Assembly (NCBI RefSeq): GCF_000471905.2
Contig: NW_006497600.1
Coordinates: 71,359-135,358, forward strand
Origin: Amborella trichopoda
Taxonomy: Eukaryota > Streptophyta > Magnoliopsida > Amborellales > Amborellaceae
Direction: 5' to 3'
Length of the DNA: 64,000 nt
Shown: positions 23,305 through 35,700 of the stretch, piece after piece
How the letters are laid out: each line of letters starts with the position of its first letter
How positions within the stretch are numbered: the stretch's first letter is position 1
The notes under the pieces: generated by a model
Told to the model about the DNA's origin: nothing
Database searches by the model: none
What the model saw: the letters and a program-made list of their open reading frames with translations, nothing else
Translations under genes and position numbers: made by a program

Positions 23305-23592
23305 AGCCACATATTGTAGAAATGCGGGCTTGGTAATAAATATATTTTTTAAATATAATTTGATCCTAAATTTTAGAGAATATATAATCTCTAACATAGA
23401 GATCATGAACATGAAGAAAAATAAATGAAAATTTAAAATAATAAATATATTAAAAAAACATTTGGACCATTAGTTACAATTGTTTTTAGATGGACTACCT
23501 AATTGCATCCATCTTTAAGATGAATGTTTTATACTTCTGGATTGTATATTTTAGAAATGTGGTTCAACCTTCATGAAACAATTGTTCATTAA
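23305..23592. repeat. MITE family C, copy 1
   Basis: Shares with 61415-61740 the blocks AGAAATGCGGGCTTGG, TATAATCTCTAACAT, AGATCATGAACATGAAG, CATTTGGACCATTAG, the stem TTGCATCCATCTTTAAGATG (23504-23523) and TTCATGAAACAATTG. AT-rich, non-coding. Confidence 0.6.
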
Positions 23593-23859
23593 TTAAAAAT
23601 TGTCTTTCAAGATCCGCCAATTTGCATATAAAAATATTTTCTCCTTTTTACGTTCTTAAATTGATAACTAGGTTGAAGAGGTTCCATCCCCAAAATTTAA
23701 GGGCGTTAAAAACAATCATGGCTAGGGTTCTAACATAGGGAGCACGCACCCACAAAAAGTATACAATCTTGACTTTTATTGGGTGAGGGACCATGGTGAG
23801 GTCACTTGATGACCGAAAGGTGTAACCATGTAAGCCATAATTTCTTTAAGGAAAATCAA

Positions 23860-24190
23860 GAGAATTTATTTAAGAAAAATTGTTTAATAGGGCTGAAGCT
23901 CTATTAAAATAAATAAAGCATCACCTCATAATTCATAAAAAATTATAATTCAAGTATTGGAGGACCGTTACATCGTTCATCTCAGCTTGAACATATTAGC
24001 TGTGAAAAAAAATTAAGATTTTAAGCTTTAAAAATATGTATATAGTAAAAAATTATTTAGACTGTCCATTTCATCCTAAACTTAAGTGTTTATAGATCCA
24101 CAAGATATATACCATTTTTTAATTTCAAATTTTATTATCAGTCTCAGAAATTGATTTGGATTCATAATGGATATTTTGTTACCAAAAGTG
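23860..24190 (+). repeat. MITE family A, copy 6 (diverged)
   Basis: Left palindrome AGGGCTGAAGCTCT at 23889-23902 (one G:T mismatch), then core blocks TCATCTCAGCTTGAACAT, TAAGATTTTAAGC and GTGTTTATAGATCCAC. The right end is unclear. Confidence 0.45.
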
Positions 24191-24499
24191 CTTTCTAGAT
24201 AAGGATTTGAGATGAAGCTTTATTTTGTTTTCGTAAAACCTAACCCATAGAAAAAGAGGTTTATTTGGGAATTCAGGATTAATTTTCTTGTGGGTTGTGC
24301 CCCAAGATTTAAGTTTTTAGGGTAGGGTGCCCTCAGTCAAGAGTGGCAACTTGAGCCCTAGGCCCTCTTTTTGCACGTGAAATTTTGAGATGCTAAAAAT
24401 GTTAGAGTGTGGAGACCGTTGGTTAAAACTTAAAACCGTTGTGATTTTACATTCAGAATGCACAAGTAGTTATTAGAAAGGCAGATTAGGGTGGAGATT

Positions 24500-24770
24500 G
24501 CTAGTATGGCCAACAATGGGAGGGATGGCCTAGCCCGGCCCGGAAAAAAGTAGGGCCTAGGCCAAAATGTTGCCCAAGGGCTGGCCCGTATATTTTTATT
24601 TGTTTTTAAATTTTTCTTTGTTTTTTTCATTAGGCAAGCCCTAACAGTTCAGTGCTCAAACCAAGGCTGCTTGGGCCCGAACAAGGCCGAGCCATGCTAG
24701 GGCCGGCCCTCAAGGGACTCAGGATGGGCTCGGGCCAAAGCCCGCCTGTTGCAAGACCTTTGTGAGGGAG
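24500..24770. repeat. MITE family B (hAT-like), copy 3
   Basis: Left edge GGCCAACAATGGGAGGG, right edge GCCCGCCTGTTGCAAG, with CCGGCCCGG, GGGCCGGCCC and GGCCGAGCC blocks between. Ends more diverged than in other copies. Confidence 0.4.
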
Positions 24771-25069
24771 TCACCCTATTTGACTTGAGAGAGTTCCAAT
24801 CAAACAGGGAGAAAATTTTAACAAAATAACTTTTAAAAATTTTATAAGATAGGGAGAATCGGGCAACTTTAGTGGCTTGACAAATTTATCGATCACTGCT
24901 ATATAGGGTCCATTTAGCCTAAGATGCACAACAGATAAATATGAATCTTTGGAAGGGTGTGTGTATATATATAAGAGATTTTTTCTTTTTTGGATAACTC
25001 ATTGGGAAAGACAGACCCCTACTCATTTTTTCAAATAATTTAGAAGTTAATTTTTTATTTAAAGAACGG

Positions 25070-25497
25070 AAAAGTTTATATAGGCTTTTTTTTAATAAAG
25101 GAAAAGGGTTTATATAGAGCCAAGGCTCTAAACAATCAAATTAAAGCTTACCTCAAAAATTTCATTAGAAGAGGTGGTTTTGATGCCCAAATATCCTCAA
25201 ACATATCATCTCGACATCAAGATGCATGAACATGAGAAAAAAAATGGATTTCAAATTATGGAAATATGTATTTTGTAACACATTTTTTGATCGTTAATTT
25301 TCAAAATTTTCAAATTTTACAAATCCATCGATCTACACTATTTTGAAGCATTAAACATTATAAATAAAGATAAAAATATATTTTAAAGCTATCATCAAGA
25401 TGTCCAGTATTGAAACTATATTTCTCGACACTATTTGAGGGTAGGCTGTAGTTTGAATGTTTAGAGTCTAGTCTCAATACAAAACGCACCTTTTTTG
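25070..25497 (+). repeat. MITE family A, copy 7 with perfect terminal palindrome
   Basis: Left: GGGTTTATAT then AGAGCCAAGGCTCT (25116-25129), AAACAATCAAATTAAAGC. A partial extra left edge (GGAAAAGTTTATATAGGC) sits just before, at 25068-25085. The right end has GTTTAGAGTCTAGTCTCAAT then ACAAAACGCACC. Core as in copy 5. Confidence 0.65.
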
Positions 25498-25499
25498 TA

Positions 25500-26170
25500 A
25501 ATTTCTAACCATTCGAGCCTGAAAAATGTTTAGAGATGAATGCATGCACATGTTTTCATTATGAATTATTAAACCCAACTTCCATTGATGATAATTAATT
25601 ATCAGCTCAAGTAATGCTTCCCTTCTAAGACTCATTCATGATGAAAAGAGGTTGATCCAAGTTGTCACATCTTTTTCTCCATCCATAAGAGGTTCAAAGG
25701 TAATTATCCTCTTGGCAACACATAATACGTTTACTACTTTTTCTTGGGTAGGTTTGTTGGAACTTCTTAATTTGGAGGTTGTGCTATAATCCTCTTGTCT
25801 TCCTCTTATCCATTAAACCTAACACCAGATCTTGACTTTAGTCTCAACCCAAAAGTTTCCATGCTACCACAGGAGCATATTGTCCATTCGACTTCCTCAT
25901 GCGTAGAAATAATTTTAGGATTCCTAATTTTGGGATGCAACCCCAACGTAGTGACCTCCTAAAAAGTAAATAAAAATTATATGCATTTTATGTGTGCCTA
26001 AAAAGAATATGTACAGAGACTGCAAAATGAGCATTCTAGTAACCAGCTTAAATAAAAAGTAAAAAGTAAAAAAAAAATTATAGGCACTCTATATGAGTTA
26101 TGATAAGGTGCTCATACATACCGGTATTTTTTAAATATAATCAACTTTTTTGGACATTCACATACATGTA
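25500..26170. other. Intergenic, no gene seen
   Basis: AT-rich, with no repeat family, frame or RNA I can recognise. Confidence 0.35.
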
Positions 26171-26180
26171 TTTTGTAGTA

Positions 26181-26378
26181 TGAGAAATAATCTTATAGGA
26201 TCCTCGCTCACTTATATATGTAAGATCTCAAAAGATCACCATTAAATTTGACACGGATCTATAGAAAAGTCAAGTCCTATATGAATGTGATAACTTGTTT
26301 AGAGATCCGTGCCAACTTTAATGATGATCCTTTGAGGTCCTACACACATGGACGGAAGAGGTCCTATATGATCATTAC
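26181..26378. mobile_element. Fold-back MITE with about 85-bp arms
   Basis: Almost the whole 198-bp element is an inverted repeat. The left arm TAATCTTATAGGATCCTC ... GATCACCATTAAATTTGACA pairs with the right arm ... AACTTTAATGATGATCC ... GAGGTCCTATATGATCATTA. It is flanked by a 10-bp direct repeat TTTTGTARTA (26171-26180 and 26379-26388, one mismatch). The size suits a Mutator-like target duplication. Confidence 0.75.
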
Positions 26379-26389
26379 TTTTGTAATAT

Positions 26390-27127
26390 ATATATATATT
26401 TTTTAATAATAGCACTTTTATATAAATATTTATATAAAAAAATAACGGTATTTATTAATGGTTAAGAAGTAATTATTGTTTCATGTGGATGATGTTAAGA
26501 TGATGTTGTTTTTTATTATAAATAATAAATATTTTTTTATCAATAATTTTTATTTTACCCTTATTTAATTATCTACAATCCCCAATACAAAGGTTACGCG
26601 TAGGGTAGATTCTAAGTGTTACGCGTAGGGTAGATCTAAGCGTTGAGCAACTCAAAGGCCGAGTTATTTTTTATGAAAATACACAGCCTGTGATCCCAAA
26701 GCAGATCCAAAAAACTTCAAACTAAAAAAGAGTCTCGACATACTCCCACGAGATCATGTTGTACACCCGGATAGTCAAATATGCACCACTATTACATTAT
26801 TATTATTCCATACATTTCAACAGTGGTCCCCTTTAAAACGGTGACGATTTTCCACAAACCCCAAACTAAGATTCGACAGTTGTTTATAAGGGTTTTCGTG
26901 AGTAATGTAGATCCATTGTGCTCATGTGAACCGGCCTTTGGAAAGTGCACCCGGTTTGGGCCTCCCACTTTATCCACTCTCTCTAAAACAAAAAAAAAAG
27001 CAAAATATGATGAGAGAGAAATTAAACTAGAAGTGAGATATGATGAAAGAGAAATAAAAAAAATACAGGGTTTGGTTTATAAAATACAAAAACTTAGTTC
27101 TTGATTCCAGGCATGAGGGTTCATGTG

Positions 27128-27176
<49 letters not shown>

Positions 27177-29420
27177 ATCAAAAAGTGGAAATCTTTGTTG
27201 AATATTTGTTGTGTTTGATGCATGTATTGACTTAAAATAAGCAGCCCACGGTTTCAAAAAGTCATTTGGATAACGTTTCAATGTAAATAAATAAATATGG
27301 GAAAACTAAGAAAGTGGACCTTACTAATATTCAAAAGAATAGGAGGGTGGACCTGAAGTTTCATTTCTTAAATGAAATATTTGTTAACTCTGTCAAACAA
27401 AGAATAGGAAGGTGGACCTTATCCTGATCCAACGGTGCTTTCAAATATTTGCCAAAAGGTTGTGCTCCCGCGAGACCATAGAGGACACATCTACTCCCTT
27501 GGTGAAAGGATCGACTTGGGAGGAGTTTTGCAATCTGAAATTTTGCAAAAACACTTAAAAATCACTTTATGGCTATTTCACATAAAGAAATTTAATTTTG
27601 AGTTTTCTAACGCTTAGATCTTACCCTACAAATATTGGACAATCTCTAAGATATTGTTATTTTCAAGTGCATAAAAGAGTGCAATTAGGGAGTTTTTTTT
27701 ATTTATTGAGATTAGTCTATGGGTTAAGAAAGCTACATACCCAAATTTTGGGGTCCTAAAATTACTTCTTGATTGGGTCTTATCCAAGGAAGCAAATGGA
27801 CAATATACTCCCATTGGAGCATAAATCTTCTGGCTATTGTTAACTAAAACTTTTCTTAGATGTAAATTTCGAGGATCTTACCTAGCAAACGATCTATCCT
27901 TCGGAAAAAGAAAAAATCACATGTTTGACCCAAGAGAGACCTATGAACCATTGGGTAATCAGGTCAAGGTAATTAAAGACTTGAAACTCAAACCTTATCT
28001 TTAGAGGATACTCATCTTATCCCAAAATTTTACATTAAAAATAAAAAATAAAAAAAAATCCCAATCTTGTTCTCTAGATCAAATATGTAATCCAAGCTGA
28101 GAGAGAGAGAGAAGAGAGGGGGGTGGGGGGTGGGTGAGATGTTTAATATTCATGTTAGAAAGGTTATACTCGAGTGAGAAGTGACATTAGTACTAAAGGC
28201 AATTGTGAGAGCAATACTGAGGGCCCTTAGAAAGTTTGTTGAATGAGAGAGCCTGGAAAGTCTGATGAATGAGAGAGCTTTTTCACCAGTTTAGGAGTAT
28301 TCTTTGACACCTAAACAGGTATGATGCATCTTTCAAAAATGCATAGGATATAGGGCAAGATTGTCGACTCGCTGGGGAATGGGGTTGAGGTTGTGGTGGT
28401 AGCACATGAGTCTCGACTATCGGTCTAAGTTTTCATCCTACTTAAGCTTTTAAAAACGACTAACTATTTCTATAAATGAGTAAGAGCTTGTATTCCCCAC
28501 AGGTCTATCCAAAAAAAAAAAAAACTAAAAACAGAAAGAAGCATGTATATTCCCCTCTGGTCTATCCAAAGAAAAAGAAAAGAAAAAGATCGGCAAATAG
28601 CTTAATAGGTTGTTAGAGTAATCGCCACTTTTTTTTTTCTTGATAATGTTAATAATGGAAATGGAGAATTGGACATTTTGAGATCCACCTCCCTAACCAC
28701 CTGTGCCCCAACCTCATTACCAACAATAATAAGCAAGAGAATAATCATGGAAATGTAGCAGTTCAACAAGAAGAAAAGATTCGAGTCCTTTTCTCCACAG
28801 AGCTAACGTGCCCAAATAGGAACGCTCTTTGAAGGCCCCAAAAAGTCCCACTTTCTCCCCAAAGTCGATCCGAGCAAATAAACGTTTTTGATAAAATGAT
28901 CCTAAAAAATAATTTCTTTTTCCGATTAAGCAAACTCGTTTTATTGTGCCCACTTTTATTCACCAATCGAAGCAAACGCATACTATTTCCACTTTCTTCG
29001 AAACCCTGCAAAACAATTGTGATTCGGATTGGAACCTGTCGTTCTAAATCGAGAACCAGAGGAAATGGTACGGTTCTTGCAAATTATCAACCGATTCCCT
29101 TTAGAACCGGCGGTTCTGCCAGTTCTGTAAGGGAATCGGCCAAAATTGAGTCCACTTTTCTTTATTTTTTTTAAAAAAGATTATAATTTTTTTGTCCTTT
29201 AATTTGTTTAAATTTTTTATTAACCAGTTCACACCATTGGATTGCTGATCCGGACAGCCAATCCATCAAACCTGAATGGTTTTTTGGATAGGCAACCCCA
29301 GCCCCCGATTTATTTTTTTAAACCATGGTTTACGTGAGGTGTCCATTTTTTTTATTTTGAAACCAATAACTTCGAGGCGTTAGTTTTAAATAATCAAAGT
29401 AAGGAACCGTAGTTTTAAAT
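26390..29420. other. Intergenic, simple repeats only
   Basis: About 3 kb with no credible gene. It contains a doubled GTTACGCGTAGGGTAGAT motif (26592-26640), a (GA)n microsatellite (27131-27173), a GA/G-rich patch (28100-28136), A-rich stretches after 28510, and a region (29000-29300) of GGTTCT/GAACCG/GATCCGG motifs resembling the dispersed GATCGG-rich repeat near 3235. Open frames at 26781-27104 and 28896-29174 show no family features. Confidence 0.35.
27131..27173. repeat. (GA)n microsatellite
   Basis: About 21 GA units, perfect. Confidence 0.95.
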
Positions 29421-29429
29421 AATCAAAGT

Positions 29430-29765
29430 AAGGAACCGTTTCAAATTCTACAAGATGCATTTTCGATGTCCGAAAACCTTATGATGACCTAAACATTTAT
29501 TTACCCCTAATTATGAAATTTAAAGTTTTAAAGATGGTGCAGATCAAGCAAATCTATAACTAGTTAGAAGTCTTGAAAATGGATTATCTAAATAATGTGT
29601 TAGAAAATACATTATTTTTGGGACTTGAAATCCTTGCTTTTATATCCATATACCTCGAAATCAAGATGATTACTTTGAGCGTTTCCAAATCAGAATAACA
29701 TTTTCTGCTAAATTTTAAAATGACATTCTTGTATTATTATAAAGTTGATGCCTTACATAAATTTT
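29430..29765 (-). repeat. MITE family A, copy 8 (partial, inverted)
   Basis: Core blocks in reverse orientation: AATCTATAACTAGTTAGAAG, TGAAAATGGATTATCTAAAT, AATACATTATTTTTGGGACT and the CCTCGAAATCAAGATGAT core. The palindromic ends are not recognisable. Confidence 0.45.
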
Positions 29766-30399
29766 CTCCCATAAATATTCTCCCCAACAATAGATGTCAG
29801 TGTTTGAAATTTAGCAATCTGGATCGGAATTGCCCAATCTAGATGGGGAATTAATATATCGAGATCCGGATGTGTCCTCCATTGAACCAGCCGGTCCAAA
29901 ACACTTTGTAGTGGTTCTCTGAAAGAATCTGTTGGCTCTATCCGGTTTTGTTAGAGAACCAATTTAATTAATTTTTAATATATTTTTTTTATTTACTATT
30001 TTTTGTTTAAATTTTTATTTGTAAGTGCATTTTTTAAAAAAATAAATTTATTTAAAAATAAAAAGCAGTGGCCCACCCCATATTTTTCAAGGGAAAATAT
30101 CTCGATACCTCCATATTTTTAGGTTTCATTTCACAATAGACCCATGGTTATCATTTTAAAAGATATCTTGGAGTATAAAAATTGTAGATTTTATTTTTTC
30201 TAACCCCCTTAGCTATTTTAAACCTACTTTTTTTGGGCAAAACAAATCTAAAAAGGCATGTTTTTTCTAAAAGCCATTCTCCCAAGGCTCTCTCTCTTTT
30301 TCTCTCCCCAAACTCATTCTCTCTCAGTCCTTCCCATATCTAATCCCTCACTCTCTCTCCTCCTGCTCCCTCACTCTCTCTCCTAATGCACATGAAATA

Positions 30400-30660
30400 T
30401 ATGGAGAGAAATAGAGGTGTTTGGGTAAACACATAGGTGTTTGGTTGAGAGAGGTTACCGGGAGGAGAGAGAGAGGTGTTTGGATAAACATAGGAAGAGA
30501 GAGATAGAGTTATTTGGATAAACACGGGAGAAGAGAGATGCTTAGTGGTAAGAGGTTATCAAAAGGAGAGAGAGAGAGGTGTTTGGATAAACATGGGAAC
30601 AAAGAGAGAGGTGTTTATTTAAACACGGGAGGAGAGAGAGTGAAACACGCAGCAAGAGAG
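30400..30660. repeat. Tandem repeat with GTGTTTGGATAAACA units
   Basis: Units of about 30-60 bp containing GGTGTTTGGATAAACAYGGG and GAGAGAGA tracts repeat about six times. TGTTTGGATAAACA is itself nearly self-complementary. The array is the landing site of the adjacent LINE. Confidence 0.75.
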
Positions 30661-30680
30661 AAAAACAAAGAAGTTTGGAG

Positions 30681-32365
30681 AAGTTTCTGTGGGGGTCCTC
30701 TGTGGAGAAGAAGAAGTTTCATTTCCTTCGCTCAGATAGAGTATGTATGCCTAAAAAGGAAGGGGGTTTGAGATTAGAAAAATCAAACTGGTTAATCAAG
30801 TTTTGCTCTGTAAATAGTGGTGGAGATGTCTTACTCTTAACGACCACCTTTGGTATGAAGTGATTGCTTCAAAGTATGGAACTGATAGGTTTGGTATGTG
30901 GGTGGAGAATAGGAATGGAGTAAGGGGCATGTCAGCCAACTAGAGGGCTATCCATTCGTGTAAAGGCTTTACACATCGTGATATTCAGTGGTGTGTAGGT
31001 AATTGCTGCAATATCTCCTTTTGGCATTATAAATGGTCGGGGGACTGCCCATTGAAATTAAGTTTTCATTTGATTTATCATTTGATGACTAATCAAGAAG
31101 CCATTATTGTCGAGTTTTTTATGTACAGGGGTAGTAATGTCGAGTGGAATATTACTCTGCCTTATAATAGGGTTTCTGATTTGGTTTTATCTCAGTTTGC
31201 TGATCTTCATAGACTATTGACAGTTGTTTATATCACGCATAATACTTCTAATGAAGTAGTTTGGGAGATTGACAAAAATGAGATTTATTCAGTTAAATTT
31301 ATGTATCATTTACTCTACCATGATAGGGTGCGATGGTCTATGCTTGAAATAGCTATCTTGTGGAAATGACCCCCACCTCTCAAAGTGCAAGGTTTTCTTT
31401 GGTTAGCGGTTCAAAACAGAGTTGTCACGGTTGATAATCTGATTTAAAGAGGAAAATTTTTACCAAATATGTATCTCATATGCAAGGAAGACGGAGAGAT
31501 TGGTGATCATCTCTTTCTCCATTGTCCGTTTGCCAATCGCACTTGGAGGCGGTTTTTTGATAAGCTTGGGGCTGCATTGGTAATGCCACCGTCGGTGATT
31601 AGGGTGCTTCATAATCTTTCAGGTACTTTACCAAGGACTGGGAATGTTGTATGGTAAATCTCTAGAGGTGTCATTCTGCGGGAGATCTGGAGAGAGGGAA
31701 ATAAAAAAATGTTTGAAGGTATCTCTTTGCCGGTTCGAAAAATTTTGGAAAAAATCTTGCATTCCATTTGGTTGTACCTCTCTGTTACGAGTTGTGAACA
31801 GAATTTTTCTAAAGTGGATGTGAGATGTAATCTTTTTAACCTTTTCCCATTGGGTTTCCAAAAGTGTATACCTAAAGGCAGATGGATGGTCCCACCTTTG
31901 GAGGTTTATAAGCTCAACTTTGACGGTAGCTCATTGGGTAACCCGGGTCTTGCTGGTTTTGGAGGGGTTCTTCGAGATTGGATGGGTAATGTGATCTTCT
32001 CCTATGCAGGGCCACTTGGGGTGCGGTTTGCGAATTATGTAGAGAACTTTGCTCTTTTCTTTGGCCTTCGTTCCCTTGTGGAGAGGAATTTGGAGACTTC
32101 TTACGTTATTGAAGGGATTCCCTCAATGTTGTGAAATTGTGCAAAGGGAATCAGAAACTTCATTGGGAGTTAAAATCTTTGTTATTTCATATTTTAGATC
32201 TCTTCTCCTCCTTTTCTGTCTCTTTGTTCATGTGTACAGGGAGGCTAATGTGCTAGCTGATTCCCTGGCCAAAGGACGATCTACCATCTCTAAAGCCGTT
32301 ATTTTGGATTTTGTAATCTCGTTCTAGATTAATAATATATTTAAACTTTCTCTCAAAAAAAAAGA
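30681..32365 (+). mobile_element. 5'-truncated LINE (L1-type, with RNase H) bounded by target-site duplication
   Basis: Direct repeat AAACAAAGAAGTTTGGAG (30663-30680) and AAACAGAGAAGTTTGGAG (32366-32383), 17 of 18 identical, encloses 1,685 bp ending in an A-rich tail. Coding remnants in order: the post-RT block CMPKKEGGLRL (about 30750); WHYKWSGDCPLKLSF (31030); a zf-RVT domain (KVQGFLWLAVQNRVVTVD, then LICKEDGEIGDHLFLHC at about 31480-31530, where the first expected Cys of the C-x-x-C pair is Tyr); RNase H with NFDGSSLGNPGLAGFGGVLR (31918-31977), VENFAL, and YREANVLADSLAKG (32239-32280). Stops interrupt it near 31367, 31444 and 31655, and a frameshift near 32100 removes the usual EGDS acidic residue. 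The RT itself is missing. It is dead and cannot move itself. Confidence 0.88.
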
Positions 32366-32394
32366 AACAGAGAAGTTTGGAGTATATAAATGAA

Positions 32395-32830
32395 GAGAGA
32401 AGGGATTGGGTTTAGAAAGAGCATGTCTTTCTCACATTTGTTTAGTTTAAAAAATAGGGATTGGGTTTAAAAAGAGCATGTCTTTCTCACATTTGTTTCG
32501 ATTAAAAAAATATATTTAAAGTGGTGTTGGAAGATATTTTTTGAAACCTTGAGTTTATTAAGAAATAAAACCTAAAAATAGACGATATGGAGATATTTTC
32601 CCTTTTTTCAATTGTATTTTTTTCTAAATCATGTAAAAGTTTCCCAATAAGCTAAAGTGACGTTGGAAGGTATTTTTTGAAACCTTGAGTTTATTAAGAA
32701 ATAAAATGTGACGTTGGAAGATATGTTTTGAAACCTTGAGTTTATTAAGAAATAAAATGTGACATCGGAAGATATTTTTTGAAACCTTGAGTTTATTAAG
32801 AAATAAAATCTAAAAATAGCAAATGTGGAG
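32395..32830. repeat. Two sets of tandem duplications
   Basis: A block with GGGATTGGGTTTARAAAGAG and CATGTCTTTCTCACATTTG occurs twice (32402-32505). Then a unit of about 50 bp, GTGACGTTGGAAGATATTTT ... TTTATTAAGAAATAAAA, occurs four times (about 32520-32810). Confidence 0.85.
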
Positions 32831-33109
32831 ATAATTTCCTTTTTTTCAAAGGTATTTTATTTTTCCTTTTTTCAATTATATTTTTTAACAATCATATGAA
32901 AATCCCCCAATAAGTGGGCCCTAACGACTCTCAAATAGGGACACATAAGCCAAGAGCATGTGCTAAACAAAAGCACATTTCAAGTGGTAGAGTGTGAGAA
33001 TTCTATTGAAGCTCTCCCTCCTTTTGTTTCTTCGATGCAGGATAAATAGGTCGCATCTCACCGTTAAGTTAAATAGTCCCGCTTTCTTGTTAAATTTTTT
33101 AGTTTAATG

Positions 33110-33870
33110 CCCCAACAATAGCCATTTTGGGGCAAATAGTCCCTCTTCTCTCTCTCTCCCTAACGGCAAATAGTCCATCTTCTCTCTCTCTGTCCCCCTC
33201 CCAACCTTGGCGGCAAATCGTCCCGCTTCTCTCTCTCCCCCTAACGGCAACTAGTCCCTCTTCTCTCTCTCTCTGTCCCCCTCCCAACCTTGGCAGCAAA
33301 TAGTCCCGCTTCTCTCTCTTTCTCTCTCCCAACCTTGGCATCTCTTTCTCTCTTTACAAAGATTGTTTTATTAATAATTCAACTAAAATTAATTCCACTA
33401 AAATTTCATCTCTGTCTATAGCAACAACCTCTTTTATTAAATTTGTTCCATATAGTTTCTTTCAAAAATAAAAACTCCTAAATTAATATAATAGTAATAA
33501 AAACTCCTAAATTAATACAATAGTAATAAAAACTCCTAAAAATCATATAAAAGTCCCGCAACAAATGGGCCCTAACGATTCTCAAATAGTCCCTCTTCCC
33601 TCTCTATCCCCCTCCCAACCTTGGCGGCAAATTTACTCGCTTCTCTCTCCCAACCTTGGCGGCAAATAGTCTCGTTTCTCTCTCCCAACCTTGGCGCCTC
33701 TCTCTCTTTACAAAGTTTGTTTCATTAATAATTCAACTAAAATTAATTCCACTAAAATTTTATCTCTCTCTCTTTCTCCCTCTATACGTACTAACAACCT
33801 CTTTTATTAAAGTTGTTCCATATAGCTTGTTTCAAAAATAAAATTTTTTAAATTAATACAATAGTAAAAT
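33110..33870. repeat. CT-rich minisatellite and duplicated flank
   Basis: Units of about 45-50 bp with CCAACCTTGGCGGCAAATAG and TCCCTCTTCTCTCTCTCT repeat at 33130-33350 and 33590-33700. The following 100 bp (TTTACAAAGATTGTTTTATT, AATTCAACTAAAATTAATTC, AACAACCTCTTTTATTAAA) is also present twice, at about 33350-33470 and 33708-33840, so the array arose by duplication of a larger block. Confidence 0.8.
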
Positions 33871-35280
33871 AAATAAATTGAGTTAGAAAAATTCATTTTA
33901 TTGTCATGTTGCATTTTAAACTTTATTTTGATTATAAAATGGATGTAATAGACAACAAACACTCAATATAAGACAGGTCCTCAGTATTTATATCTTTTTA
34001 ATACATTAATGAAAAACTATAATGCAATCACGTCTATTTCTTTTAGAAACCTACCAAACTAGATTTGTGAAAGATTTTTTAGAAATTATAGTGCATTTTT
34101 TTAAAAAAAAATAGGTCAAAACCGGCCAGTTCTCCAATCCGAATTGTCGATCCACCGATCCGACACGATTTTTGGAGTGGCCAATCTGGGTCACCGATAC
34201 CGTTTTTTAAACCTTGTATATATTAAACGTATACAAGTTCATGAAGCGGTCATCAAGTTACATGTGTGTCTTTCTATTTTATCCATAAACAAATCTCAGT
34301 TTAAACAAAATGACATGAGAAGTATAATAAATACATATATTGTAAAAAAAAAAAAGAGAGGGTAAAATATGTACATATAAAAAGGCAAATTATAGAGGGG
34401 AAAAAGTTGCTTCCCTTTTAAAATTTCTATAATTTTTCTGTTTTAAAATTTTCATTTTTGTAGCTATAATTTTTCTGTTTTAAATTTTTCAGTTTTGTAG
34501 TTTTCTTATTATTTGACTTTGAGTGAAATTTTCTCAAGTACATCCATACAAAAACCTCCCATGAAATAATCAGAGCAAGTAACCTAGATTTGGACATATT
34601 AAGGCGATTTTCTAAAAAGATAAAAAATTAATGTTCAAGATTTTTAAAATTACCAAAACACATTCATATCACCTAAAATTAAAATATACTATTTTAGTTT
34701 TTTATATGTATATTTTACTAATTGAAATAATGCATCTCTCTTTTCTCTTTACTTTTTTTTTTAATATTGAAATTAATGCATGCTTGTCAACCGTTATATT
34801 AGTACCTGAAATAATAATGAATTATTCAATATCATTTATGATATATTCTTCTTTGTTCATTTTTTAAAACTAACAATAGATTTTTCAGAAAAATAAAGCT
34901 CAGGTATTGTTGATGGACTTTATTTGCCATAACTCTCCCTACATGTTCTTTGGAGTTGCTTTTAATGTTATTCTTAGTTTTTGTTCACACTTTTCAATAA
35001 ACCATTTCACGATTGCTATTTTTTCTAAAGCAAATACATTTGTTTAGTTTTCCTGATTCAGGTTTTTTAAGAAGTGTTCAGAAAGTCAGACCTAGGCTCA
35101 AATTCTACCACTTGGAAATTTTAACTGGAAAATTTTAGAAGTACAGAAAAACCGGGATACTCGGGCTATTCTAGGATTGTCCAGCCTAAAATTGCCAGCC
35201 TCCCAATCCGGTTCGATTCAAGTTAGCCCCAATCCCAATTTGGATAGGAGATTTCTTTAAATTTAAATATTGTTTTCAAG
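33871..35280. other. Intergenic, no gene seen
   Basis: Very AT-rich. It has a GATCCG-type patch at 34110-34200 and another at 35150-35230 (CCAATCCGGTTCGATTC), members of the dispersed repeat noted near 3235. Nothing else can be assigned. Confidence 0.35.
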
Positions 35281-35329
35281 TTCATTACTTTGGTTTGAGC
35301 CTTTTGATCTAAGAAGGATGAGGATCTTG

Positions 35330-35700
35330 AACTTTCGCTTAATCCGTCCCAAACCCAGATAAATGAGGTATAACCCCTCTTAAAAGTGGATAAAGAAAAT
35401 GAGTTGTATTAAATAGACAGACAAAATAAGACTTTGCAAAAAACGAAAGGATTACACCGTCCCAAACCCAGGTAAATGAGGTATAACCTCTCCGAAAGGT
35501 GGGTAAAGAAAGTGAGTTGCATTAAATAGGCAGACAATGTAAGACTTTTGCCAAAAACTAAAAGATTTATGTAATCAATCTAAATAGCGAAAAAAGATTG
35601 AAGATGATGACTTTTGCCAAAAACTAAAAGATTTATGTAACCAATCTAAATAGCGAAAAAAGACGGAAGATGATGATGATGTCGATGACGACTTTGGTTT
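35330..35700. repeat. Nested tandem duplications ending in a GAT-rich tail
   Basis: A block of about 110 bp (CCGTCCCAAACCCAG, AATGAGGTATAACC, AAGACTTTG) is doubled at 35345-35560. A block of about 65 bp (CTTTTGCCAAAAACTAAAAG, CAATCTAAATAGCGAAAAAA) is doubled at 35545-35670. The segment ends GATGATGATGTCGATGACG then ACTTTGG, very like the end of the RTE-type 3' tail at 46395-46440. Confidence 0.7.

Noticed and set aside
28340-28520. Possible SINE (A-rich tail, GAGTCTCGACTATC as a B box)
   Set aside because: No convincing A box, no second copy seen in the window and no target duplication.
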